64,000 bases of DNA from DATMQA01 sp035566895 (GCA_035566895.1 DATMQA010000126.1:1-64000), one strand, 5' to 3'; numbered from the stretch's first letter, positions 24,330-33,513 are shown. Translations and numbers: made by a program. Notes: generated by a model not told the origin, from the sequence alone.

Positions 24330-25820
24330 TTAACGCGCATCGGTTCGCTTGGATTCAAAAATTTCCTGGGGCAATTCAAAGGGGCGCTGTACCGCATCCT
24401 CCAGCGCGCCCACCGCCTGTTGCAGTTTGACCTGGCCTTCGAGCCGGGCTTGCTCGGCGGAGTTGAGCTCCAATTCGGAGGCCAGCATCTCGAGTTGGTC
24501 CACCGCACCAGCTCGGAATTGTTGCTGGGTGGAGATCTGCAGCGCCGTTGCAGCGGCCAGTAACACGGTCAGCGCCGCGGCGTTGGTCTGGCTGGCGCGA
24601 AGCGAGGCTATGGCGCTGTCGAACTCGCCGATAACTTTGACCTGCAGCGCGCGGAATCGGGCGGCGCTGGCCTCCCGTCGGGCGGCCGCCTCGGCAATCG
24701 GGCCGTGGTGGCGGTTCAATATCGGCAGGTCCACCGTAGCTCCGATTTGCCAATCATGCTCCCCGACACTACCCGCGTTCCACGAGTAGCCCGGCGCAAG
24801 GTGAATATCAGGATATTGCTTGGCAGCTTCCAACTGCAACGCGGATTGGCTGGCGGCATAATCGGCCAGCGCGCCCAGGATATCGGCGCGCCCCAAAAGT
24901 GCCAGCCGGCGGATCTCGGCGGTGGTGAGTTCCTCCACCCCCCTGGGCGCTGCCAGCTCGAATTCGAACTCTAACCCGTCCACCGCGCGGGCCGACACGC
25001 CCAGGGCCCCCGCCAGTTTCGGGCGCGCCTCGCCCAGCAGACGCTGGGCGTCGGCCTGGTCGGCGCGCGCGCGGATCAGGGCCAGGCGCGCGGAGTTGAG
25101 TTCGATGGTAGAGATCGCTCCAGCCTGGAGTTGACTCTGGAGCCGGGAGACGAGGTCCTCGCGCAACGAGACCTGGTGCTGCAGTATTGCGAGCCTTTGC
25201 CTGGCAGCGATGAAATCGACCAGGCCGGCGCGAAGCTGGCTGCGCACCTGCCACGCGGTTGAGGCCAGATTGAGGCGGGCGGACTCGGCGAGATGCCGTG
25301 CTTGTTCAGTCCGAAGGCGGCGTTTGCCGGCGGTCTCGATGGGCAGGTCAAAGAGCACGGACGGAATCCAGGGGGCGGGGGCGTCAGGAACGGGTTCGTG
25401 GAGGCCCGACACGGTTACAGTAGGATTGGGACGCTCCTGGGCCGTTTCGATACCACCGGCCGCGACGCGCCAATCGGCCCGAGCGACTTCGAGGTTGGGA
25501 TTGTAGTAGAAAGCGGCCAGCGTCAGCATATCGAGATCCCATGCTGTGGGAGGCCAGTGGGTAAGGTCGCCGTGAAGGTTTTTTTCGAAAAAGACCCTAA
25601 GACCCGCATTAGTCAACGAGCGGGCTTCCAGGCTGGCGGCCGTTTCCGTTGGCGAGAGCGGCTGCGAATGAAAGTGGACGCAACCGACGAGCAGGAGGGC
25701 GCCCAGACCACAGAGCAGCGCTGCAGGCTGCGGGTTGCGGGTTGCGGTTTTTTTGCCGGGAACGCAAGCAAGCGCCAACCCGCAACTTTCAACCTGCAAC
25801 GGGGAGTTTGGGCCGCTCAT
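24330..25820 (-). CDS. TolC/CusC-type outer-membrane efflux lipoprotein with repeat-derived N-terminus
   Basis: 496 residues. The ATG at 25820 overlaps the kinase stop as ATGA, which decides the start. Two OEP repeats (about 95-290 and 300-490) carry the coiled-coil helices (RLNLASTAWQVRSQLRAGLV, QLQAGAISTIELNSARLALI, QQFRAGAVDQLEMLASELEL). The signal peptide is odd. Residues 8-33 (QVESCGLALACVPG and following) translate a word repeat, and only then comes a hydrophobic core with lipobox VGCV (Cys47). Either this long signal works, or an internal start is used. It forms the outer-membrane exit duct of the efflux complex. Confidence 0.87.
   Translation of the reverse strand: MSGPNSPLQVESCGLALACVPGKKTATRNPQPAALLCGLGALLLVGCVHFHSQPLSPTETAASLEARSLTNAGLRVFFEKNLHGDLTHWPPTAWDLDMLTLAAFYYNPNLEVARADWRVAAGGIETAQERPNPTVTVSGLHEPVPDAPAPWIPSVLFDLPIETAGKRRLRTEQARHLAESARLNLASTAWQVRSQLRAGLVDFIAARQRLAILQHQVSLREDLVSRLQSQLQAGAISTIELNSARLALIRARADQADAQRLLGEARPKLAGALGVSARAVDGLEFEFELAAPRGVEELTTAEIRRLALLGRADILGALADYAASQSALQLEAAKQYPDIHLAPGYSWNAGSVGEHDWQIGATVDLPILNRHHGPIAEAAARREASAARFRALQVKVIGEFDSAIASLRASQTNAAALTVLLAAATALQISTQQQFRAGAVDQLEMLASELELNSAEQARLEGQVKLQQAVGALEDAVQRPFELPQEIFESKRTDAR
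25722..25802. repeat. Inverted word repeat (GCGGGTTGCGG / CAACCCGCAACTTTCAAC) inside the TolC-like gene
   Basis: Tandem GGCTGCGGGTTGCGGGTTGC words pair with the reverse words CCAACCCGCAACTTTCAACC. The stretch encodes residues 8-33 of the OMF precursor. It shares its CAACTTTCAACCTG string with the recG insert. Confidence 0.8.
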
Positions 25821-26908
25821 GCGGGTCGGTTCTCCCGCGCGAGCGGCAATCGGACGGTTACAGTTGTTGATTTCGAAGGCACAGACGCGATGCAAATGGT
25901 GCCGTTATGCACCGAAACAATCCACTGCGCAATACTCAACCCCAGGCCGCAGCCTTCCACCTCGTGGTTATGGGCGGGATCGCCGCGATAAAAGCGGTCG
26001 AACACGCGCGGCAACGACTCCGGCGCAATCCCCGGGCCGGTGTTGGCGATGGTGTATTCAGCGGTCCCGTCCACGCGACGCAGAGCCATGGAAATCGTGC
26101 CACCGGGTCGATTGTATTTGACAGCGTTGTCGGCCAGGTTCAGCAGCAATTGACGTAGACGGTGCGCGTCGCCGCGTATGGTCATTTCTTCACAAGCGGT
26201 TAATTCCAGGCTTAAGCCGGAAGCCTGGCCCAGGAGTTTGGTGTCCGCAAAGCTGTCGCGGACCAGTTCGGCCAGAGAAAGCGGCCTCGGATTGAGGTTC
26301 ACGAGGCCCGCATCGGCTTTGGTCAGGAGGCTGAGACCGTCCACGATTTTGCTGAGGCGCTGGACCTCATCCAACTCGCTCTTCAGCCTCTCCCTTTGGC
26401 CCTCTGTGAGCGTTTCTTCCGCCAAGGCAGTTTCCAATTCCCCGTGCATAACGGTCAATGGCGTCTTTAACTCGTGCGAGGCGTGGAGGCTGAACTCGCG
26501 GATACGTTGGAACGATTGCTCCAGCCGAACGGTCATGGCGTTGAAAACCTCCGTCAGGCGGTCGAATTCATCGCCACTGCCGGTCCGGGGCAAACGCTCT
26601 CCGAGGTGATGTTCGCTGATCCGCCCGGCTGCTTGCGTGAGCGCTGCGACCGGTTCCAGCGCCTTGCGCATCATCCACCACCCCCCGCCTAACGAGAGGG
26701 CCAGGGCCGGCAAACCGCACCAGGCCAGGACGCCGGCGATATCCTCGAGGCCGTTTTCGTCCATTTCTTCTTTAGCGGTTGTCTCTCCCCGGTGAACCTT
26801 GTTACGCGGTTCAGCCACCAACTCGAAATACGACAACACGGCCATCGCCAATAGGGCGACAAAGAGAATGCCGCTGAACCACAGCGTCAGGCGAGTGCGG
26901 ATGGTCAT
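25817..26908 (-). CDS. CusS-like membrane sensor histidine kinase
   Basis: 363 residues. The first membrane helix is LWFSGILFVALLAMAVLSYF and the second is DIAGVLAWCGLPALALSLGG. They enclose only a very short periplasmic part (about 30-55), smaller than in E. coli CusS. A HAMP domain follows (ALEPVAALTQAAGRISEHHL), then HisKA with H box LHASHELKTPLTVMHGELE and HATPase with N box LLLNLADNAVKYN and G boxes NTGPGIA and GCGLGLSIAQ. It pairs with the regulator 11 bp upstream, and its stop overlaps the OMF start. The short sensor loop makes a metal site in the helices or HAMP more likely than a periplasmic metal domain. This last point is inference. Confidence 0.9.
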   Translation of the reverse strand: MTIRTRLTLWFSGILFVALLAMAVLSYFELVAEPRNKVHRGETTAKEEMDENGLEDIAGVLAWCGLPALALSLGGGWWMMRKALEPVAALTQAAGRISEHHLGERLPRTGSGDEFDRLTEVFNAMTVRLEQSFQRIREFSLHASHELKTPLTVMHGELETALAEETLTEGQRERLKSELDEVQRLSKIVDGLSLLTKADAGLVNLNPRPLSLAELVRDSFADTKLLGQASGLSLELTACEEMTIRGDAHRLRQLLLNLADNAVKYNRPGGTISMALRRVDGTAEYTIANTGPGIAPESLPRVFDRFYRGDPAHNHEVEGCGLGLSIAQWIVSVHNGTICIASVPSKSTTVTVRLPLARENRPA

Positions 26909-26919
26909 AGTGAACGCAC

Positions 26920-27600
26920 TTAGCGGGTGGCCGTTTCCCGCAGCACGTAGCCGGTACCTCGGACCGTGTGGAGCAATTTGGGTTCGAAATCGGCGTCGAT
27001 TTTTTCCCGCAGCCGTTTGATATAGACATCGACGAGGTTCGTTCCGGGATCAAAGTCGTAGTCCCAGACTTTTTCCAGGAGCATCATCCGGCCGCAGAGC
27101 CGACCGGCCGAGCGCATCAGGAACTCCAACAGCCGATATTCACGCGCCGTCAGTTCGATTTCCTTGCTGCCGCGCTGCGCCAGGTGCGTGACCGTGTCCA
27201 GGGTCAGGTCGGCGGCGCGCAGGACCGAAGATTTATTCTCGCTCCCGCGTCGGGTCAGCGCGCGCACGCGGGCGGCCAGTTCAACCAGGGCGAAGGGCTT
27301 GGGCAGATAATCATCCGCGCCGGCGTCCAGGCCCTCGACGCGTTCGTCTAACTCTCCCCGGGCGGACAGCAGCAGGACAGGGGTGGCATTGTGCTGTTTG
27401 CGCCATTGGCGGAGGATGCTCAGGCCGTCTCTTCCGGGCAGCATGATATCCAGCACGATGGCGTCATAAGGAGTGGCGCTGGGGGCCGCCAGGGCTTCGT
27501 CGCCTCGATGGCAGACATCCACCGCGAAGCCTTCGGCCTGGAGCGCCTTGCGAATGAACGAGGCGGTTTTCTTTTCGTCTTCCACGACCAGCACGCGCAT
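26920..27600 (-). CDS. OmpR/PhoB-family response regulator (CusR/CopR-like)
   Basis: 226 residues from MRVLVVEDEKKTASFIRKAL. Codons before 27600 translate non-conserved upstream DNA. Receiver domain: acidic pair ED at 8-9, phospho-acceptor Asp in IVLDIMLPGRDGL, conserved Lys in DDYLPKPFALVELAARV. A winged-helix effector follows with ELTAREYRLLEFLMRSAG and VDVYIKRLREKID. It is the first gene of the metal efflux operon and presumably activates its own promoter within 27601-27800 in response to metal sensed by the kinase. Confidence 0.92.
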   Translation of the reverse strand: MRVLVVEDEKKTASFIRKALQAEGFAVDVCHRGDEALAAPSATPYDAIVLDIMLPGRDGLSILRQWRKQHNATPVLLLSARGELDERVEGLDAGADDYLPKPFALVELAARVRALTRRGSENKSSVLRAADLTLDTVTHLAQRGSKEIELTAREYRLLEFLMRSAGRLCGRMMLLEKVWDYDFDPGTNLVDVYIKRLREKIDADFEPKLLHTVRGTGYVLRETATR

Positions 27601-27997
27601 GGGGCAAAGTTTATATCCCAACCAGCCCGCCAAGTGCGAGAAATCTTTGCCGAGAGGAGCGTTCGGCGGCGCAGCTTGGCGCTTGGGTGAACCGCATCGT
27701 TGGGGCGTAGTCCAGCATATTTCCGTGACGGAACCATGAATTCCCGATGACAGTTTTGTCATCCAGCAAGGCGGTCCGGGCCAGATCGACAACCAGGTTC
27801 AACCCTACCAGCCCGAAGGCGAAAAAAAGAATCCTCCCGATTGGACAGGTAAACCGATTTATGATATAGATAAGCCCGAAACATCTCTGATAGGCCACTG
27901 AGCGGGGCGGCTGTGTACGCCATCCCCTTGCGAGACTGTCCGGTTTCCCAGCCGCGAGGTCCTTTCAGAGGCGGTGTCCTTGGTTGTCAGAAAGGGT
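27601..27997. other. Divergent intergenic region, about 400 bp
   Basis: Holds the promoters of the efflux operon (minus) and the LamG/SGNH gene (plus). The minus strand just before the regulator ATG contains GATATAAACTTTG, a possible -10 area without a convincing -35. A 95-codon minus frame (27611-27898) has one hydrophobic stretch (ILFFAFGLVGLNLVVDL) but no ribosome site or conserved tail. I see no riboswitch or RNA gene. Confidence 0.4.
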
Positions 27998-30988
27998 ATG
28001 AGCCCCGGGACGACAGGCAATAAATGTCGATATCTTAGGCGGAAGCCATGGACCGAGCGTTTGCGAGCGTTGGCTCTGGTCTTTGGTTTGATAGCCGGTT
28101 TTGAAGCGCCCGGCGCAACCTGCACAACCGCCCCTGCGGGCATGGTCGGTTGGTGGCCGGGCGATGGAGACTCGACGGACCTGGCCAGCACCAACAATGG
28201 CATCCTTCATAGCGGCGCGACGGCGACCGCGACGGGAATCGTCGCACAGGCTTTCAGTTTCGATGGAACAAATGGCTATGTTCAAGTCCCCGACTCCCCC
28301 GTCCTGCACCCAACCAACCTCACCGTAGAAACCTGGGTGCGTTTCGATTCGCTGGACTCGGCCGGCTCGGGCGCCTCCCCGGCGGGTGATCAATACCTGG
28401 TTTTCAAACAAAACAGCCGCAGCAGCGGTTTCGAGGGTTTCGATTTGAGCAAGACCCGCGTCACCGGCGGGGACGTTTTCCGGTTCCTGGTTTCCTCCGC
28501 CTCTGGCCTGTCAGTCGAACTGCACTCGGTGACTCAAGTGGCCACCGGCGTTTGGTACCACGTGGCCGGCGTGCGCGGCTCAAACTTCACACAGGTCTAT
28601 GTCAACGGCCAACTGGAGCGCCAAACCAATGTGACCTTTGCGCAAAACTACACCAACTCGCCACTGTACTTCGGCACCTCAGGCCAATCTTCCTGGGACC
28701 ACAAGCTAAAAGGCCGGCTCGACGAGGTTTCGCTTTATAATCGGGACCTTGCCGCCAGCGAAATCAACGCGATCTACGCCGCTGGCACGAACGGCAAATG
28801 CAAACCCCCTAAGCCGGCTACCATCACGGCTCAGCCGCAGAGCCAGACCGACCCGGCAGGAACCAATGCGCTATTCACGCTGGCGGCCTCGGGCACCGCA
28901 CCCCTCAGTTACCAGTGGCTCAGGAACGGCGTCGCCCTCACCAATGGCGGCAACGTGTCTGGGGCGGCGGGGCCGTCCTTGATGGTGGCCAACGTCCAAA
29001 CCAATGATGACGGCAATTATATGGCGGTGGTGACCAACGTGGCAGGTGCGGCTACGAGCACCGTGGCCGTCTTGACGGTCTTTGTGCCGCCTCCCACTTT
29101 TCCCTGGGAAACCTCCGACATCGGCGCGGTCTGGTCCGACAATTTCGACCGGGCTGCGCTCGGCACCAATTGGGTCATTCTGGGAAACGCCAATGCCACT
29201 ATCGTCAGCAACCAACTTCAGTTTGCTCAAAACAACCTGGATGTCACCCGCCAGGTTTATTACCAGCCCTGGCTGCTCTGTTCGGACTCCTGGACGCTGC
29301 GCTGGACCGAACAGTTCGCCGTGTTGAATTCGGGCAGTCTGGGCGTGGGCCTTGGGCTCAAGAACTTTCAGGCGGCCTCCGGAAGCGATGATCGCGGATG
29401 GAACGCCTTGCTCAGCGGGGCAGGCGCCAGCCTGGGCAAGATGCAGATCGAACGTTTTGACGGCAGCGTTCAAAACCTGACCGCCTCCGGGCCGGCGCTG
29501 GCGGTGGCGGCGGGCGATGTGGTCGATTGTTGGCTGACGCGCTCCGGCTGGACCATGACGGCTATGGCCAGCAACCGCGCCAACGGTCAAGTCTCTCTGG
29601 TCTGGACCAACTTTTCCCACACCAACAATTTGCCAGCCCCCTCAATCTCCCGTATCTGCTGCTATCCCCTGGGCGGAACGACCTACGTCGATGACGTGTC
29701 CTACACCATTAAACATCGCAAGCCGGCGCGGTTCATTCTCATCGGGGCTTCGACCATGGAGGGTTACAACGCCACGGCGGTCTCGCGACGGGCGATCAAT
29801 ATCATGCAAACCAACTTCGTCGAGGCGGTTTGCAACGATTCCTCCTCCTGGAACTCCACCAGCAATGCCGTCAGCGCCTTGCCGGAGATTCTGGCCCACC
29901 AACCGTACACCGCCATCCTGGAAATCGGTGGGAATGACATTCTTTACGGCTACCCGGCCAGCCAATGGCAGACTAATTACGCGAATCTGGTGGGCCAGTT
30001 GCAGGCCAACGGCGTGAGAGTAAAGCACTGCCTGGGACCACCCCGCACCCCCACAGACGTCAGACCGCTGAAGGATTGGATTTCAACCAACTATCCCCCC
30101 GGCGACCTGATCGACCTGTGGACTCCGATGGTAACGGGCGCTTTTTCGCTTCAAACCGCCTACGACGACGGCGATGGTGTGCACCTCAATGATGCCGGAC
30201 AACTCCTGCTCGCCCAGATTATCGTCTCTAACCTGCCGCCAGGTATTTGGATCCAACCTCAAACCCAGACCGCCCCGGCCGGAAGCAATGTGAACTTCAC
30301 GGTGACCGCCACTTCTGAACGCCCCCCCCTGACTTATCATTGGTTCTTCAACGGCACCAACGCGCTCAGTGACGGCGGGAAGGTAAGCGGCTCGGCCACT
30401 ACAGCGTTGACGATCAGCAATGCGCTGGGCGCAGACGCTGGTGCCTATTGGGTGGTGGTCGGGAATCCGGCCGGCAACACCACCGGCTGGCCCCCGGCGC
30501 TGTTGACCGTGAATGATCCTATTATCACCAATCAACCGGTGAGCCAGACGAATGTGGCGGGAACAACGGCACTTTTCAGCGTCGGGGCCTACGGGACGGC
30601 CCCGGCGTATCAATGGCTCAAAGACGGAGCGCCGCTCATCGACGCCACCAACGTGACGCTAACCCTGTCGGCGATTTCGGGCACAGATGCGGCTAGTTAC
30701 AGTGTAGTTGTGAGCAATAGCTATGGAAACCCCACCAGCGGCCCGGCTGTCCTGGTGGTTGTGCCTGCACCTCAAATCGGCTCAGTGCTGGTTAGCAATG
30801 CGGTAATCAGCTTGACCTGGAATTCTCTGGCGGGCCAGAAGTACCGGCTGCAGTACAAGCAGGACCTGAGTGACCCGGTCTGGCAGGATATTCCGCCAGA
30901 TGTGATCGCCACCGGTAACACGCTCACTGCCACGAATGCTCTCGGCGGTTCACCTCAGGGATTTTATCGCGTCTTCCTCGTGCCCTGA
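27998..30988 (+). CDS. Large secreted LamG / Ig-like / SGNH-hydrolase protein
   Basis: 996 residues from an ATG at 27998, with an alternative GTG at 27974. A signal peptide (RALALVFGLIAGFEAPGA) leads to a LamG/concanavalin-like domain (about 45-255, starting MVGWWPGDGDSTDL). An Ig-like domain (about 270-365) and a second jelly-roll-like stretch (about 375-575) come next. An SGNH/GDSL hydrolase domain (about 578-745) follows, with Ser in LIGASTMEG, GGND around 644 and D..H in GDGVHLNDAG around 728. Two more Ig-like domains and a short C-terminal domain ending FYRVFLVP complete it. SGNH enzymes deacetylate or de-esterify glycans, so a role in polysaccharide breakdown outside the cell is likely. 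The substrate is unknown. Confidence 0.85.
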   Translation: MSPGTTGNKCRYLRRKPWTERLRALALVFGLIAGFEAPGATCTTAPAGMVGWWPGDGDSTDLASTNNGILHSGATATATGIVAQAFSFDGTNGYVQVPDSPVLHPTNLTVETWVRFDSLDSAGSGASPAGDQYLVFKQNSRSSGFEGFDLSKTRVTGGDVFRFLVSSASGLSVELHSVTQVATGVWYHVAGVRGSNFTQVYVNGQLERQTNVTFAQNYTNSPLYFGTSGQSSWDHKLKGRLDEVSLYNRDLAASEINAIYAAGTNGKCKPPKPATITAQPQSQTDPAGTNALFTLAASGTAPLSYQWLRNGVALTNGGNVSGAAGPSLMVANVQTNDDGNYMAVVTNVAGAATSTVAVLTVFVPPPTFPWETSDIGAVWSDNFDRAALGTNWVILGNANATIVSNQLQFAQNNLDVTRQVYYQPWLLCSDSWTLRWTEQFAVLNSGSLGVGLGLKNFQAASGSDDRGWNALLSGAGASLGKMQIERFDGSVQNLTASGPALAVAAGDVVDCWLTRSGWTMTAMASNRANGQVSLVWTNFSHTNNLPAPSISRICCYPLGGTTYVDDVSYTIKHRKPARFILIGASTMEGYNATAVSRRAINIMQTNFVEAVCNDSSSWNSTSNAVSALPEILAHQPYTAILEIGGNDILYGYPASQWQTNYANLVGQLQANGVRVKHCLGPPRTPTDVRPLKDWISTNYPPGDLIDLWTPMVTGAFSLQTAYDDGDGVHLNDAGQLLLAQIIVSNLPPGIWIQPQTQTAPAGSNVNFTVTATSERPPLTYHWFFNGTNALSDGGKVSGSATTALTISNALGADAGAYWVVVGNPAGNTTGWPPALLTVNDPIITNQPVSQTNVAGTTALFSVGAYGTAPAYQWLKDGAPLIDATNVTLTLSAISGTDAASYSVVVSNSYGNPTSGPAVLVVVPAPQIGSVLVSNAVISLTWNSLAGQKYRLQYKQDLSDPVWQDIPPDVIATGNTLTATNALGGSPQGFYRVFLVP

Positions 30989-30995
30989 CCGCTAC

Positions 30996-31967
30996 TCAAT
31001 TCACCGATCGGGTGGTGTGCGATTTGAGCACCACGTCTCCCGCTTCGGGCATTTCCCGGATGCAACCTACACCTTTGGCGAAGTACTTATATTCGATCTT
31101 GCCATCGGGGAGGGTCTCTTTAATTTTCACGCAATCGTGATACGTCCCGGTCGGAACTGTCACGGTCTCGGACAAAGACACCACCTCGTCATCCTCGAAC
31201 AGGGTCTTGGACACGTCCTCCGAGCGGAACTTGTCGCCAACCTGGGGGTTGCCGGGCATCAGCGGGGTCAACTTTTTCGTATCCTTCCCGTACATCCAGG
31301 CGCCCTCGTGGCTGACGACTTTGCCATCCTTGAACTCGTCGACTTCTTCACCTAGATAGTACACCGTGCTATCATCTGCCTGCGCGAAATAATCAATCGC
31401 GACCTCGGCCAGCTCGCCGTTTTCAGTTTCGCGGTCCTCAACCACTAGCGCTTCGACCGATTGTTTGCCAATCTTGAACGTTTTGTGCCGGTCCGGTTTC
31501 GAGGTCCTTTCGATGTGCACCGTGTTGCCGGCTTCCTTGCCCTCGAGAATGTCCTGCTTCAACGAGGCTAGCGGCAGATAGAGATTCGTGATCTCGCGCG
31601 GATGCGTGAACGTCGGCGCGGCCGAAGGTTTCTTCGCGCGGGTGACCTGCTCCGCCGCTTTATCGGCCGCATCGTCAGTTTTGGTTTCGACGAGCTTGCC
31701 GTCTTCGGTCACCACCAGGTCCGACACATGGCCGTCTTTGTCTTTGACTGGGGCTTCATAGATCGCCTTGCCGTGAATTTTTCCTCCCTCGATATCCACC
31801 GGACCACCGACTTTTCCGCCTTGGGCGAGAATGGTCGCCCGCACGGCTTCGGGAACCTGCTCCCACTTTTGGCTTTGTCCAGCGAACGCGCTGGCTGCCA
31901 GGGCGCAGCCCAAGGCTGCGACCGCCCTCGGACCTGCCAACTGCTTCAAACCCGCTACTTTAATCAT
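30996..31967 (-). CDS. Exported protein with PepSY-like N-terminal region
   Basis: 323 residues. The start MIKVAGLKQLAGPRAVAALG is fixed by a strong CGGAGG ribosome site 5 bp upstream. A signal peptide ends near ASAFA/GQS. The first about 100 residues (WEQVPEAVRATILAQGGKVG ... LVVTEDGKLVETK) follow the PepSY-like pattern of amphipathic helix plus strands. The rest (FKIGKQSVEALVVEDRETEN, VAIDYFAQADDSTVYYLGEE, GTYHDCVKIKETLPDGK, FAKGVGCIREM) resembles a lipoprotein/DUF beta fold with two Cys. It is probably periplasmic and perhaps an inhibitor or calcium-binding helper. It is convergent with the LamG/SGNH gene, the stops being 8 bp apart, and adjacent to another PepSY gene. Confidence 0.7.
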   Translation of the reverse strand: MIKVAGLKQLAGPRAVAALGCALAASAFAGQSQKWEQVPEAVRATILAQGGKVGGPVDIEGGKIHGKAIYEAPVKDKDGHVSDLVVTEDGKLVETKTDDAADKAAEQVTRAKKPSAAPTFTHPREITNLYLPLASLKQDILEGKEAGNTVHIERTSKPDRHKTFKIGKQSVEALVVEDRETENGELAEVAIDYFAQADDSTVYYLGEEVDEFKDGKVVSHEGAWMYGKDTKKLTPLMPGNPQVGDKFRSEDVSKTLFEDDEVVSLSETVTVPTGTYHDCVKIKETLPDGKIEYKYFAKGVGCIREMPEAGDVVLKSHTTRSVN

Positions 31968-32044
31968 AATTCCTCCGTTCATTTGCCGGCGAACAGCCGT
32001 CGCCGGGAAACCGGCGGCGGCTGTACCGATCAGCGTTGCACCCC

Positions 32045-32416
32045 TTACTTCTTCTCGCTCTTCTCGTCGTCTTCTTTTTCTTTCTTTTTCTCCTTGGCTT
32101 CGTCGCCGGGGGTTTCCTTATCCACCGCAACCACTTCGCCGGTGATGGCATCGACCGCCACTTCGGTGATGTCCTTAGTCCCGGGCGTAGCGATGTCAAA
32201 TGACCAGATCAACTTGCCCTTTTCCTTCTCGATGCCGCCTTCTTTAATCGTGCCGTTGGGGACTTTAGCCAGCGCGATTTTCTCCGCGTCGCCTTTGGTG
32301 ACTTTGGCCTGCGCCTGGAGTTTGGCTGTGTCCTCGCCGCGCTCGCCCTTTTCGGAGGCGCAGCCGGCGAACAAACCGATAACCAGTGCTGAACAGATGA
32401 TATTTCGTAGTTTCAT
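32045..32416 (-). CDS. PepSY-domain lipoprotein
   Basis: 123 residues from MKLRNIICSALVIGLFAGCA, a lipoprotein signal with lipobox FAGC. The PepSY core is KVTKGDAEKIALAKVPNGTI ... KLIWSFDIAT ... DITEVAVDAITGEVVAVDKE, and a highly charged tail of alternating Lys and Glu (EKKKEKEDDEKSEKK) follows. PepSY domains act as protease inhibitors or extracytoplasmic sensors. It lies upstream of the 323-residue PepSY-like gene on the same strand (77 bp), so the two probably work together at the cell envelope. Confidence 0.8.
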   Translation of the reverse strand: MKLRNIICSALVIGLFAGCASEKGERGEDTAKLQAQAKVTKGDAEKIALAKVPNGTIKEGGIEKEKGKLIWSFDIATPGTKDITEVAVDAITGEVVAVDKETPGDEAKEKKKEKEDDEKSEKK

Positions 32417-32495
32417 GTTTTGTTTGTATTTCACGAACCCGATAGGGGTTGCCTCCTGAATGAGACTGAAAGGGAATGAATTCATCATGAAGCAT

Positions 32496-32834
32496 TCATG
32501 ACAATGTTGTCATTCGCCAGTAGCAGAAAACTGCCACGTAACCGCGCGCCGCCCAATGCTCGCCGAGAAATGCGCTGCCCGTGCGCGAACCACCCAGGCC
32601 GTGGCTGAATAAAACTACGGGCGCCGACGCCGCCTTCACCGGCAGATAAACGCGGAGGGGAATCCCGCGGTGGCGCGTAACGTCCTGAACGGTCAAATCC
32701 ACGTTCGAAGGCCGCGCGGTTGCCTCCGCCGCCAGCGGGTCGTAAGCGTTTGCCCTCATCTCCCCTGCAAACACCAAAGTCAGCGGCAAGCTCATCGCCG
32801 TTAGCCGCGAAAGCCGGGATGAAAATATTCTCAT
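32496..32834 (-). pseudogene. Truncated secreted alpha/beta hydrolase (dienelactone-hydrolase-like)
   Basis: 112 codons with a signal peptide (SRLTAMSLPLTLVFAGEMRA), then RHRGIPLRVYLPVKAASAPV and the oxyanion-hole motif VVLFSHGLGGSRTG. The fold stops at GYVAVFCYWRMTTLS, before the nucleophile Ser and the rest of the catalytic domain. Full-length relatives run about 300 residues or more. No continuation was seen in other frames before the PepSY gene, so this is a 5' remnant. It lies 11 bp after the PfpI-family gene on the same strand. Confidence 0.7.
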
Positions 32835-32845
32835 GACGGAACGTC

Positions 32846-33361
32846 CTATTCCCTGTCTTTCAAAAAGTCCACCATCGCTTTGGCGAAGGGCGCCAGGTCG
32901 CGCGGGGTGCGGCTCGAAATCAAATTACCGTCCACGACAACCGGTTCGTTGACCCACGTAGCTCCGGCGTTTTCCAAGTCGTCCTTGATGCCGAGCGAGC
33001 CCGTGGCGCGCTTGCCGCGGAGGATTTTCGCCGAGATCGGAATCCAGCCCCCGTGGCAAATGAAGGCAACCAATTTGCCCTGCTCGAAGAACTCCCGCGT
33101 GAGTGAAAGGACTTTCGCATCACGGCGCAGCTTGTCGGGCATGAACCCGCCAGGGATGAGTAACCCGCAGAAATCCTGGCTGCGGGCGTCTTGGAGCACC
33201 AGGTCGCTCGCGGCCGGGTAACCGTGCTTGCCGGCGTAGCTGCGAAACTCGGGCGCGGCCAGGCGCATGGCGTAGCCCGCCTCTTGCAAGCGGAGCAGCG
33301 GATACCACAGTTCCAAATCCTCGTAGATATCCTCCACAAACGTCAGCAGTGTCTTTGGCAT
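32846..33361 (-). CDS. DJ-1/PfpI-family protein
   Basis: 171 residues from MPKTLLTFVEDIYEDLELWY, the usual family start. The nucleophile elbow ICHGGW puts the reactive Cys at about 102, with the nearby acidic YEDLE that normally tunes it. The C-terminus NLISSRTPRDLAPFAKAMVD is typical. Members act as deglycases, chaperones or amidotransferase-like enzymes. An in-frame upstream Met at 33448 would add a signal-like leader (MLRLLLLSLWLLSPACSLAV). That longer form would make an exported protein and cannot be ruled out. Confidence 0.87.
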   Translation of the reverse strand: MPKTLLTFVEDIYEDLELWYPLLRLQEAGYAMRLAAPEFRSYAGKHGYPAASDLVLQDARSQDFCGLLIPGGFMPDKLRRDAKVLSLTREFFEQGKLVAFICHGGWIPISAKILRGKRATGSLGIKDDLENAGATWVNEPVVVDGNLISSRTPRDLAPFAKAMVDFLKDRE

Positions 33362-33513
33362 GAGTGAAACTATTGCCCATTCCCTCGAAACGGCAAGGGA
33401 GCAGGCAGGCGAAAGGAGCCAAAGACTTAACAGGAGCAAGCGAAGCAAACAGAGAAGAAGATCGGAATCTCTGCTTGCTCCGGTACCTCCGGTTCAACCT
33501 CCCCGCAAGGTAT

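Noticed and set aside
27611..27898. Small membrane-protein gene upstream of the response regulator
   Set aside because: One hydrophobic stretch but no ribosome site and a ragged remainder. It also occupies the likely promoter.
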